The notes under the pieces: generated by a model
Databases searched by the model: none
Seen by the model: the letters and a program-made list of their open reading frames with translations, nothing else
Told to the model about the DNA's origin: nothing
In this document: piece after piece, positions 1 through 7,290 of the stretch
Numbering within the stretch: position 1 is the first letter of the stretch
How the letters are laid out: each line of letters starts with the position of its first letter
Source of the DNA: DASQFI01 sp035633215
GTDB lineage: Bacteria > Acidobacteriota > Vicinamibacteria > Vicinamibacterales > SCN-69-37
Direction: 5' to 3'
Length of the DNA: 64,000 nt
Assembly: GCA_035633215.1 (NCBI GenBank)
Contig: DASQFI010000062.1
Span: forward strand, 372,001-436,000
Made by a program: the position numbers and the translations under genes

Positions 1-2
1 GC

Positions 3-377
3 AGCGAGACCTGGTCGTCGGAAGCGCGGACGCGTCAGGTTGGAGCGGTCGTCACCCAACAGGGCACGCGGCTCACCATCAGGTTCCAGAATGTTGCGTC
101 GTTCATCTTCGAAACCATCGGGCGGGTTGCCGCGAATGCCTTCTCGATGACGCTTTTCTATGACGACTACTACCTCGATTGGGGGCTGACGCAGCGGGTC
201 AGCCCCACGGAGTGGATCGGCGTGAACGGCGAGTTCAACGGCACGGTCACCGGGGCGGTCGTCGAGGGAACGCTCTCGGGGTTCTTCCATTACTACCTGA
301 CGAACGCGAACGCGCAGGGCCCCGGCGCCAACCCGCGCAGGTGTCCGGCCGATCCGAAGTTCGAGTTCCGCCGATGA
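3..377 (+). CDS. 3' end of an unknown protein
   Basis: The frame is open from the window edge to a TGA at 375-377, so only the C-terminal 124 residues are present. The visible part has alternating polar and aromatic residues (RLTIRFQNVASFIF, FHYYLTN) suggesting beta strands, and ends in a charged FEFRR tail. I recognise no domain. The next gene starts about 30 bp downstream on the same strand, so the two could be co-transcribed. Without the N-terminus no function or location can be given. Confidence 0.6.
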   Translation, partial: SETWSSEARTRQVGAVVTQQGTRLTIRFQNVASFIFETIGRVAANAFSMTLFYDDYYLDWGLTQRVSPTEWIGVNGEFNGTVTGAVVEGTLSGFFHYYLTNANAQGPGANPRRCPADPKFEFRR

Positions 378-407
378 CGAGCATTGATCCCGGAGGAGCA
401 TGACGAC

Positions 408-1808
408 GTGAAGCGGGCGTTCGGGATTCTCGTCGCGTTCGCGGTGCTCTGGCTCGCGGGGCGCGAGGTCATCGTACGCGTCGGCCGGGCCACGCCGCGG
501 CCGGCCAGCGTCATTCTGATCACGCTCGACACGACGCGCGCCGATCGGCTTCCGCCGTACAACGCCGGCATGCCACTGCCGGCGATCGAGGGCCTGGCGC
601 GCGAGGGCGTCGTCTTCAATCGCGTGGTCGCGCCCGTCCCGCTGACGCTGCCGTCCCACAGCAGTCTGTTCACCGGGCGACTCCCGCCGGCCCACGGCGC
701 CCGCGTGAACGCCGAGCGGCTCGGAGCCGGTCACCCGCTCTTCACGGAACGTCTGCGCGAGGCCGGGTACCGCACCGCCGCCTTCGTCGGATCCGTCGTC
801 CTCAACAAGGACCGCGGGCTTGGGCGAGGGTTCGACGTCTATGACGACGTGATCAGCGAGACGGGAACGAGGCGGTTGCGCCGGCCCGCGAGCGAAGTGA
901 TCGACGCGGCACTGGCCTGGTTGAATACCGGCGACGCGTCTCCATTCTTCATGTGGGTGCACCTCTTCGACGCCCACGCGCCGTACGCGATGCCCGAGGC
1001 GTTCGACGCGAGTCCGAACGGCGATCCGTACACGGGCGCGATTGCGATCATGGACGCCCAGATCGGCCGGTTGCTGCGCGCGGTCGACGAGCGCAAGTCG
1101 CTTGATCGCACCGCGGTCATCGTCACCGCCGACCACGGGGAGTCGCTCGGCGATCACGGCGAACGCGGGCACGGCATTTTCGTGTACGAGAGCGCGCTTC
1201 GGGTGCCGTTGATCGTCCGCTGGCCGGGCGTCCAGCCACGGCGTGTGTCAGATCTCGCGCAGCTCATCGATATCGCGCCAACCGTGCTCGACCTCGAAGG
1301 TCTTCCGGCGCCGCCGATGGACGGGGTCAGCCTGGCGCCGTTGATGCGCGGAGATCGTTCAGCCCTTCGACGTCGCCAGGAGCAGGACCTTCGACTTCGC
1401 TCAGGGCAGGCCGATCGGATCGCGTACGCGGAGTCGATGTACCCGCTCCATCACGGTTGGAGCGCGCTCCGAAGCGTGCGCGAGGGCCGGTTCAAGTTCA
1501 TCGAGGCGCCACGGCCGGAGCTGTACGACCTCGAGTCCGATCCCCACGAGGCGCGCAATATCTACGACACGCAGCCGGCCACGGCCGCGAGGCTCCTGGC
1601 GCTGCTCAGGACGTTCGGCCCGGCCGAGATCGCGGCCGCTCCGGAGGCGGATGCGGCCGCGCGCGAACGTCTGGCGGCGCTTGGATACGCCAGCCCCACC
1701 GGCGGTTCCACCCCGTCGGGCCCGCCGGCAATGTGGCCGGACCCCAAGGACATGATCGCGGTCTACAATGACCTCACCGAGAAACGGATGAAGCAGCGCG
1801 ACAGGTAA
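408..1808 (+). CDS. Sulfatase-fold (alkaline phosphatase superfamily) hydrolase with Thr nucleophile
   Basis: The 466-residue product begins at GTG 408, nine bases after GGAGGAG (392-398); the N-terminus (VKRAFGILVAFAVLW) is a membrane anchor or signal peptide. The metal-binding start ITLDTTRADR (38-47) and the VTADHG block (239-244) mark the sulfatase/alkaline-phosphatase superfamily. At the nucleophile position, where sulfatases carry Cys/Ser-x-Pro-Ser-Arg, this protein has T80-L-P-S-H, so it cannot be a formylglycine enzyme and is more likely a phospho- or other ester hydrolase. Many acidobacterial relatives continue into TPR repeats after the PDPKDMIAVYNDL segment; this one stops there. 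Residues about 318-335 are encoded by an inserted repeat. Its stop overlaps the next start (TAATG). Confidence 0.8.
   Translation: MKRAFGILVAFAVLWLAGREVIVRVGRATPRPASVILITLDTTRADRLPPYNAGMPLPAIEGLAREGVVFNRVVAPVPLTLPSHSSLFTGRLPPAHGARVNAERLGAGHPLFTERLREAGYRTAAFVGSVVLNKDRGLGRGFDVYDDVISETGTRRLRRPASEVIDAALAWLNTGDASPFFMWVHLFDAHAPYAMPEAFDASPNGDPYTGAIAIMDAQIGRLLRAVDERKSLDRTAVIVTADHGESLGDHGERGHGIFVYESALRVPLIVRWPGVQPRRVSDLAQLIDIAPTVLDLEGLPAPPMDGVSLAPLMRGDRSALRRRQEQDLRLRSGQADRIAYAESMYPLHHGWSALRSVREGRFKFIEAPRPELYDLESDPHEARNIYDTQPATAARLLALLRTFGPAEIAAAPEADAAARERLAALGYASPTGGSTPSGPPAMWPDPKDMIAVYNDLTEKRMKQRDR
1358..1411. repeat. In-frame repeat insertion inside the sulfatase-like gene
   Basis: This 54-bp stretch contains two related blocks, AGCCCTTCGACGTCGC and GGACCTTCGACTTCGC, the second followed by TCAGGGCAGG. 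It reads in frame as an Arg/Gln-rich peptide (LRRRQEQDLRLRSGQA) between the conserved VSLAPLM and IAYAE segments of the host protein, where relatives have no such insert. Composition and wording suggest a dispersed palindromic repeat that became part of the coding sequence without breaking it. Confidence 0.5.
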
Positions 1809-2218
1809 TGGCGGCCCGGCTGGTCGTTCTGCTCCTTCGAATTGCGGGCAGCGTCACCGCCGTTGCGTTTCTGGCCATCCTGCTACCGGTCGACTGGATG
1901 GCGGCCACCCATCGCGCGATTGGCCTGGGCGAGTTTCCCCGCGCGCCGGTCGTCGATTATCTCGCGCGATCGGTCGCTGCCTTGTACGGGTTCCACGGAC
2001 TGCTCCAGCTCCTGGTCTCGACCGATATAGTCCGCTATCGACCCATCGTCTGGTTCATTGCGGCTCTGAACGTCGCGTTCGGACTGATGATTCTTGCCAT
2101 CGACCTCCACGCCGGCATGCCGTGGTTCTGGACGCTGTGGGAGGGCCCGTCGCTCATCGCGTTCGGCATCGTCCTCGCGCTGCTGCTGCGATCGATCCCG
2201 AGCGGGAGCAGACCATGA
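1808..2218 (+). CDS. Small integral membrane protein of unknown function
   Basis: The ATG shares its A with the TAA of the sulfatase-like gene, implying translational coupling. The 136-residue product has four hydrophobic stretches (about 4-28, 46-66, 76-98, 108-130) separated by short loops, so it is probably a four-helix inner-membrane protein. I recognise no enzyme motif. The downstream 40-codon frame starts inside its stop codon (ATGA), so it sits in a tightly packed run of overlapping genes. Confidence 0.7.
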   Translation: MAARLVVLLLRIAGSVTAVAFLAILLPVDWMAATHRAIGLGEFPRAPVVDYLARSVAALYGFHGLLQLLVSTDIVRYRPIVWFIAALNVAFGLMILAIDLHAGMPWFWTLWEGPSLIAFGIVLALLLRSIPSGSRP

Positions 2219-2337
2219 ACGCCGGCCCGGAGGTCGTCGTCTCGATCAGCGCCGCCCTGCCGTCCGACGATGCCAGTGCCAGGTTCCGTGAGCTTCAGCA
2301 GCACGTGGTCGGCTTGATCGACCCAAACCGCCGTTGA
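2215..2337 (+). CDS. Possible 40-residue peptide between two overlapping genes
   Basis: An ATG at 2215 overlaps the upstream TGA as ATGA, and its own TGA (2335-2337) overlaps the TTG start of the following hydrolase as TTGA. The peptide is MNAGPEVVVSIS followed by a mildly amphipathic, Arg-containing tail. No family is recognised. The double overlap is the only reason to list it: it would let ribosomes pass directly from the membrane-protein gene to the hydrolase gene. It could be a coupling ORF or chance. Confidence 0.35.
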   Translation: MNAGPEVVVSISAALPSDDASARFRELQQHVVGLIDPNRR

Positions 2338-3200
2338 CGCGCGACATCACGCTGCCCGGCGGCCGTCGCCTCGCCTACGCGGAATATGGCGCGCCTGATG
2401 GCCGGCCTGTCCTGTATTTCCACGGCGCGCCTTCGTCTCGTCTCGAGCCGATGCTCGTCGGCGACGACGTCTGGCAGGCGCACGGCCTCCGCCTCATCGC
2501 GCCGGATCGTCCTGGCATCGGGCAATCCGACTTCCAGCCGAAGCGCGGATTCAGCCATTGGCCAGGCGATGTCGTCGCGCTCGCTGACGCGCTCGGCCTC
2601 GATCGCTTCGGCGTGGTCGGCATGTCGGGCGGCGGCGGGTACGTCGCGGCATGCGCGGCGAAAATTCCGGACCGTCTCCGAGGCGCGGTGATCGTCTCAG
2701 GCGGGTGGCCGATGACATGGCTGAAGGACCGGAACAGCCTGCCGCTGCCAAACCGGATTACCTGGTTTCTCGCCAGCAGTGCGCCGCTGCTCCTGCGGCC
2801 GCTGCTCACGACGATGAAGTCGGGGTTGTCGAATGACGTGGAGAAGGAACTGAAACAGATCGCCGCTCGCGTGCCGCCCGCCGACTATGAGGCATTCCGC
2901 GCGCCTGGCCGCTTTCAGGCATTTGCGGAGAGCCTGGCCGAATCCATGCGCCAGGGCACCAAGGGCGCGGCCTGGGACATGCGGCTGTATGGCCGCGAGT
3001 TCGACTTCATGCTCGACGAGGTTCGCGCGCCGATTACGCTCTTTCACGGCGAGGAAGATGTGAACGTGCCGATCGCCCTCGCGCGCCGCGCCGCCGCGTA
3101 CCTGCGCGGCTCCAGGCTCGTCACGTACCCGCGCGACGCGCATCTGTCGACGCTCTGCAATCACATCGACGAGATCGCGGCGGTCCTGACCAGTCCGTAG
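2334..3200 (+). CDS. Alpha/beta-fold hydrolase
   Basis: The 288-residue protein shows the whole alpha/beta hydrolase pattern: oxyanion loop YFHGAPSSR (about 29-37), nucleophile elbow VGMSGGGG (about 92-99, Ser in GMSGG), acid region LFHGEEDVNVPI (about 235-246) and a histidine in YPRDAHLST (about 261-269). There is no signal peptide, so it is cytosolic. The TTG start is supported because the homologous N-terminus (DITLPGGRRLAYAEYG) begins immediately and because it overlaps the upstream stop. Substrate unknown; esterase or C-C hydrolase activity are possible. Confidence 0.8.
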   Translation: MTRDITLPGGRRLAYAEYGAPDGRPVLYFHGAPSSRLEPMLVGDDVWQAHGLRLIAPDRPGIGQSDFQPKRGFSHWPGDVVALADALGLDRFGVVGMSGGGGYVAACAAKIPDRLRGAVIVSGGWPMTWLKDRNSLPLPNRITWFLASSAPLLLRPLLTTMKSGLSNDVEKELKQIAARVPPADYEAFRAPGRFQAFAESLAESMRQGTKGAAWDMRLYGREFDFMLDEVRAPITLFHGEEDVNVPIALARRAAAYLRGSRLVTYPRDAHLSTLCNHIDEIAAVLTSP

Positions 3201-3340
3201 GCCGAAGGCCGAAGTAGGGACAGCGGAACGGCGATAGGGCACGCCGTCTGAATTGGGTCCACAAACACAAAAGGTGCGCCGAAGCGCGCCCTCGTGTCGT
3301 GTCTTTACTTCGGCCTGCGGCCTTTGGCCTGCGGCCTGTC
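3199..3340. repeat. Heptad word hairpin (AGGCCGA / GCCTGCG)
   Basis: Beginning inside the stop codon of the hydrolase, AGGCCGA is repeated twice and followed by AGTAGGG (3199-3219). About 90 bp later the reverse complement runs as five 7-nt units (3306-3340: TACTTCG, GCCTGCG, GCCTTTG, GCCTGCG, GCCTGTC). The 18-nt arms 3199-3216 and 3306-3323 pair at 17 of 18 positions. It lies between convergent genes and may act as a bidirectional terminator. Confidence 0.75.
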
Positions 3341-3341
3341 A

Positions 3342-3369
3342 GGTGGATTTGGAGATCAATCCGCCCTAC
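3342..3369. repeat. Half copy of the GTAGGGCGG palindromic repeat
   Basis: This 28-bp sequence ends in AATCCGCCCTAC and matches the right arm of the full palindrome at 60676-60741 at 26 of 28 positions; the left arm is missing. It lies just past the TAA of the minus-strand aminotransferase gene. Confidence 0.7.
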
Positions 3370-3373
3370 GTAC

Positions 3374-4573
3374 TTACGCCGCGGCGGTGGCCGCCGGCTT
3401 GCCGAACACTTCGCCGAAGACCTGCACGGCCTTCTGCATTTCGGCCATCGTGCCGAACGAGATCCGGCAGTGCGACTTCTCGAACGGCGGGAAGTCGCGC
3501 GCGACTCTCACGCCCTTGGCGACGCAGGCCTCGCGGAATGCCTTCACCGGCCGTCCGATGTTCACGAACATGAAGTTGGCCTGCGATTCGGCCGGCTTCA
3601 TGCCGCGGTCGGCGAACCACTTCATCGTGAAGTCGCGCACTTCCTTGTTGCGGGCGCGCTCCGTCGTGATGAAGCTGGGGTCCTGATTGATGGCGGCGAT
3701 CCCGGCGTTCATCGCGAGGACGTTCAGCGAGCCCGTTCCCGAGCCGCCGTCCCACGCCGACATCTTGGCGATCGTGTCGACGTGTCCGACGGCGTAGCCC
3801 ATCCGGAGTCCCGCCATGCCGTACGCCTTCGAGAACGTGCGTGCGACGACAATGTTCGGGTCTTCGACGGCGATCGGAATGTGGGTCTCGTGGTCGGGGT
3901 CGGTCACGTAATCGAAATACGCCTCGTCGATGAGGATCGTCGTCTCCGGAGAGACGCGGGTGATGCGCGCGAAGAAGTCGCGTGACGCGCGCGCGCCGGT
4001 GTAGGTCGCGGTCGGGTTGCTCGGGTTGCAGAAGAACACGAGCCCAGCGCCGCGCGCCGCGGCGAGGACACGGTCGAGATCCATCTTGAAGTCGGCGTCG
4101 AGCGGCACCGCACGCACGGGGTGGCCCATCAGGTCCGCGTAGCCGGCGCACTCCTCGTACGTCGGGATGGTGCCGACCAGCGCCTTGTTCCTCGCGGTGA
4201 AGACGTGCGTGGCCGTGCGAAGGATTTGGGTTGACCCGCAGCCGAGCAGGATGTTTTGCGGCGTGACGTTGTGCTTCTTGGCCAGCGCCTCGGTGAGCGC
4301 GCCCGACGCGCCCGAGTAGCGTCCCGGCGCCGCGCCGTTGGGCCCGAACGCCTTCTGCACCGCCTCCATGACCACCTTGCCCGGCCCGAGCGGATTCTCG
4401 TTGCTCGAGAGGACGATGAGGTTTGCCGGAGGCGCGGCCGTCTGCGCGTGCAACCCGGGCTCGAGCACGGACCAGAGGCTGTCCTCCCGTCCACGCGCGC
4501 CAATCCAGGAGCTCGTCAGCGCGCCGGCCGCGCCTATTCCGACTGTCCGAACGAAATTACGTCGCGTCAGCAT
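3374..4573 (-). CDS. Tat-exported PLP-dependent aminotransferase (HisC-like)
   Basis: The 399-residue fold-type I aminotransferase resembles histidinol-phosphate aminotransferase: SSNENPLGPG near residue 55, a DEAYFDY block, and the pyridoxal-lysine region ARTFSKAYGMAGLRMGY. Unlike HisC it opens with a twin-arginine signal, MLTRRNFVRTVGIGAAGALTSS, so it is predicted to fold with its cofactor and be exported. AGGAGG precedes the ATG. It lies 14 bp downstream of a close paralogue, so the two look like a tandem duplication in one operon. A role in histidine synthesis is unlikely for an exported enzyme with no his genes nearby; the amino donor or acceptor is unknown. Confidence 0.8.
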   Translation of the reverse strand: MLTRRNFVRTVGIGAAGALTSSWIGARGREDSLWSVLEPGLHAQTAAPPANLIVLSSNENPLGPGKVVMEAVQKAFGPNGAAPGRYSGASGALTEALAKKHNVTPQNILLGCGSTQILRTATHVFTARNKALVGTIPTYEECAGYADLMGHPVRAVPLDADFKMDLDRVLAAARGAGLVFFCNPSNPTATYTGARASRDFFARITRVSPETTILIDEAYFDYVTDPDHETHIPIAVEDPNIVVARTFSKAYGMAGLRMGYAVGHVDTIAKMSAWDGGSGTGSLNVLAMNAGIAAINQDPSFITTERARNKEVRDFTMKWFADRGMKPAESQANFMFVNIGRPVKAFREACVAKGVRVARDFPPFEKSHCRISFGTMAEMQKAVQVFGEVFGKPAATAAA

Positions 4574-4587
4574 GGGGCCTCCTGGGA

Positions 4588-5871
4588 CTAGCGTCCGCCG
4601 CCGCCCGACGGAACTACGGGCCGCAGGACTTCACGGAATACGGTAGTGGCGCGCTGCATCTCGGCCATCGTCCCGATCGAGATCCGGACGTGGCTGTGCT
4701 CGAACGGCGGGAAATCACGTCCGACCGCCACCCACTGGTTCGCGCACGCGTCGCGGAACTCGCGGGCCGGCCGGCCGATGTCGACGAAGATGAAGTTGCC
4801 CTCCGAAGCGGTCGCCTTGCCGCCCAGCTCCTCGAGCGCCTTGACCGTGAACGCGCGCACTTGCGTATTCCGCGCGCGCTCCTGCTCGATGTGTTTGGGA
4901 TCGTTCAACGCCGCAATCGCCGCCGCGATGCCGAAGACGCTGATGTTGTACGGCATCTTCAGCCGCGCCATCGGCTTGATCGTGTCGGCGTCGCCGATCG
5001 CGTACCCGATCCGCATCCCGGCCATGCCGTACGCCTTCGAGAACGTCCGGGCGACGAACACGTTCGGCGTCGAGAGCGCCAGCGGAATCGCCGTCGAGTA
5101 GTTGGGATCGGTGACGTAGTCGTGATACGCCTCGTCGATCAGGATGACCGTGTCGGGCGAAATGCGGCGCACGCGCTCGACGAAGTTCTGAACCGTCTTC
5201 GCGGAGTGCACCGTGGCGGTCGGGTTGTTGGGGTTGTTCAGGAACACGAGCCCGGCGCCGCGCACGACCGTGAGCATCTCTTCGAGGTTGATCCGGAACT
5301 GCGAGTCGACCTTGACCTCGTGCACCGGATGGCCGAGCCGTCGGCAGAAACCCGTGCAATTCTCGAACGTCGGCGCGCCTGTGACGAGCGGCCGGAACGG
5401 CGACGTGAACGCGCGGACCGCCGTCCGCAGGATCTCCTGCGAGCCGCCGCCCATGACGACGTTCTCGGGCTTCGCCTTGTTGACGGACGCGACCGTCTCG
5501 ACGAGCTTGCCTTCGTTCGGCGTGCTGTTGAACGGATAGCGTCCGGCCTCGGGGAACTCGCCGAGAATCGCGTCGAGGACCGTCTTGCCTGGTCCGAGCG
5601 GGTTCTCGTTGCTGCTGATCCTGATTTCTTCGATGCCCGGAGGGGGCGCAGGCCGTTCGGCACGTCCGGCGCCCTGCGCGCCGCCGCGGCCACCCTGGCC
5701 GCCGCCGCCACCGCGTCCGGCGCCGGCGCCGCGTCCCGTTTGCGTCTGCGTCTGCTGCGCCTGCGCCTGCGCCTGGAACTCTTCGTGGCCGCGCGCCGCC
5801 AGGAGCGCACCCATTGCCGAGCGTTCGTTGGCGCCGACGATCCTCAAGAACCCGCGGCGTGATACCGGCAT
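4588..5871 (-). CDS. Tat-exported HisC-like aminotransferase, second copy
   Basis: The start is the ATG at 5871, directly after GGAGGAGGA and at the head of a twin-arginine signal (MPVSRRGFLRIVGANERS), giving 427 residues. A Gly/Arg/Gln-rich linker of about 35 residues follows, then the aminotransferase domain with SSNENPLGPGK, DEAYHDYV and the Schiff-base segment ARTFSKAYGMAGMRIGY. It is clearly paralogous to the gene just downstream but has the added linker, which may act as a flexible tether outside the membrane. Upstream on the same strand is an exported NHL protein. Confidence 0.8.
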   Translation of the reverse strand: MPVSRRGFLRIVGANERSAMGALLAARGHEEFQAQAQAQQTQTQTGRGAGAGRGGGGGQGGRGGAQGAGRAERPAPPPGIEEIRISSNENPLGPGKTVLDAILGEFPEAGRYPFNSTPNEGKLVETVASVNKAKPENVVMGGGSQEILRTAVRAFTSPFRPLVTGAPTFENCTGFCRRLGHPVHEVKVDSQFRINLEEMLTVVRGAGLVFLNNPNNPTATVHSAKTVQNFVERVRRISPDTVILIDEAYHDYVTDPNYSTAIPLALSTPNVFVARTFSKAYGMAGMRIGYAIGDADTIKPMARLKMPYNISVFGIAAAIAALNDPKHIEQERARNTQVRAFTVKALEELGGKATASEGNFIFVDIGRPAREFRDACANQWVAVGRDFPPFEHSHVRISIGTMAEMQRATTVFREVLRPVVPSGGGGR

Positions 5872-5971
5872 GGCAGTCCTCCTCCGCGTACAACCAGTCG
5901 AAAAGATGGCTAACCGCCGGATTTTACGCCCCGGCGGGGGAATGGGCAATCAGAATCGGGGCCCGAGTGTC

Positions 5972-6020
5972 AGGCCCAAGGCGAAAGGCCCAAGCGAATG
6001 GCCTAAGGCTCAGAGACTCA
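5972..6020. repeat. Heptad array of AGGCCCA-type words
   Basis: Seven consecutive 7-nt units are in phase: AGGCCCA, AGGCGAA, AGGCCCA, AGCGAAT, GGCCTAA, GGCTCAG, AGACTCA. The last contains the stop codon (TGA on the minus strand) of the NHL-protein gene. The words resemble those at 3199-3340. No inverted arm is evident. Confidence 0.7.
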
Positions 6021-7178
6021 TTTCTTCACATATTTCTTGAGTGCTCGGGGGCCTACTTCGGCTCCATAGACATTCCCGGCAGCATCCACCGCGACGCCCT
6101 CCGCGGCCAGAGTTCCGCTCGTGGCTGTGGACGGATCGGGGATGAAGAACTGGACCTTGCCGTCCTTCCCGTCACGGACGCTCCCGATGCGGATGCCCCT
6201 CTTCCAGTCTTTTCTCGCCGGGGCGACGGAGCCGGATTCCGAATCGGCTGCGTAGAGCATGTCCTTCGGATCGATCCACAAGCCGCTGATACGGCTGTAC
6301 TGCTCCCAGCCATGGTCGAGCAAGTTGCCATCCTGATCGAAGATCTGGATGCGATTGTTGCCGCGGTCCGCGACGAACAGCCGGCCTTTCGAGTCCCACG
6401 CGAGCGCGTGCGGATTGTCGAACTCACCAGGACCTCGTCCGTGTTTACCCCACTCCTTGATGAATTTGCCGGTCCGGTCGAATTTCACGATCCGGGAGAC
6501 GGTGGTGGCTGCGGAAGAGTGACCCTCGGACACAAAGATGTCGCCCGCCGCATTCGTGATCACGTCGTTCGGTTGATAGAAGGACGTTTGTTCGGGTGGT
6601 TGCCCGGGACGATTCCCGCCCGGTTTGCCGAGCGTCAACAGCACTTTACCGTCCGGGCTGAACTTGTAGACCTGATGGCCGGCCGGTGGTAGCGCCGGCG
6701 GCAGGGGCGTATCGGCGGGAGCGCCTCGCCCGCGACGCGGGAAGTTGTCCTGCCAATCCGTCACCCAGATGTTGCCGTCGCGATCGACATGGATGCCGTG
6801 CGGAGATCCGAACATCCCTTTGCCGAAGCTGCGGACGAGCTTGCCGGACGGGTCGAACTTGAGGACGACGTCGAGTGGCGACATCGTGTTCGTCGCGGTG
6901 TCGTAGCACCCGTTCGCCTGACAACGCTCGGCCACCCAGATGGACTTGCCGTCCAAGTCGATATCGACCGCGCTGACCGATCCCCACGTGCGCCCTTCGG
7001 GCATCTTGAAAAAGCCATCGATCGTTTCGTAGGGATTGGGCGCGTCGTTGGTCGGCGCCACCGTGGACTGCGCGGGGGGAGGCGCCGCGGGCGTCTGCGC
7101 GAGCGGCTGCAGCGTCCACATGACGAATCCGGACAGGAGACCGAGGACAGTGAGCATGTTTCGGGCACAGCGAGACAT
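6018..7178 (-). CDS. Exported NHL-repeat beta-propeller protein
   Basis: From ATG 7178 the product is 386 residues, with a signal peptide (MSRCARNMLTVLGLLSGFVMW) and then repeated NHL/six-bladed propeller motifs: GSPHGIHVDRDGNIWVTDW, QPNDVITNAAGDIFVSEG, NPHALAWDSKGRLFVADRG. This is the architecture of secreted peptidyl-hydroxyglycine-lyase-like and ligand-binding propellers, but I see no catalytic residues that would settle a reaction. It could bind a periplasmic ligand or polymer. It is first in a minus-strand run with the two exported aminotransferases and divergent from an orphan permease. An upstream in-frame extension is rejected because it reads through an intergenic palindrome. Confidence 0.7.
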   Translation of the reverse strand: MSRCARNMLTVLGLLSGFVMWTLQPLAQTPAAPPPAQSTVAPTNDAPNPYETIDGFFKMPEGRTWGSVSAVDIDLDGKSIWVAERCQANGCYDTATNTMSPLDVVLKFDPSGKLVRSFGKGMFGSPHGIHVDRDGNIWVTDWQDNFPRRGRGAPADTPLPPALPPAGHQVYKFSPDGKVLLTLGKPGGNRPGQPPEQTSFYQPNDVITNAAGDIFVSEGHSSAATTVSRIVKFDRTGKFIKEWGKHGRGPGEFDNPHALAWDSKGRLFVADRGNNRIQIFDQDGNLLDHGWEQYSRISGLWIDPKDMLYAADSESGSVAPARKDWKRGIRIGSVRDGKDGKVQFFIPDPSTATSGTLAAEGVAVDAAGNVYGAEVGPRALKKYVKK

Positions 7179-7220
7179 GGGAAACTCCAGCGGGTTGAAG
7201 TGTGGATTGATTCTATGTCG

Positions 7221-7280
7221 GTTCCGGGGTTCCGGTTCGGGGTTCCGCGGAACCCCGGAACCCCGCACCCTCGGAACCGT
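7221..7280. repeat. GGTTCCGG palindrome cluster in a divergent promoter region
   Basis: The 112-bp gap between the NHL gene (minus) and the orphan permease (plus) contains several copies of GTTCCGG/CCGGAAC, centred on a perfect 20-bp palindrome at 7238-7257 (core GGGGTTCCGCGGAACCCC). It could be an operator serving both genes or another dispersed repeat. Confidence 0.5.
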
Positions 7281-7290
7281 CTTTGTCTTT

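Noticed and set aside
7036..7290. N-terminal extension of the orphan permease
   Set aside because: It runs through the divergent gene's signal-peptide region and the 7238 palindrome; family homology starts at MLSDLRF (7291).
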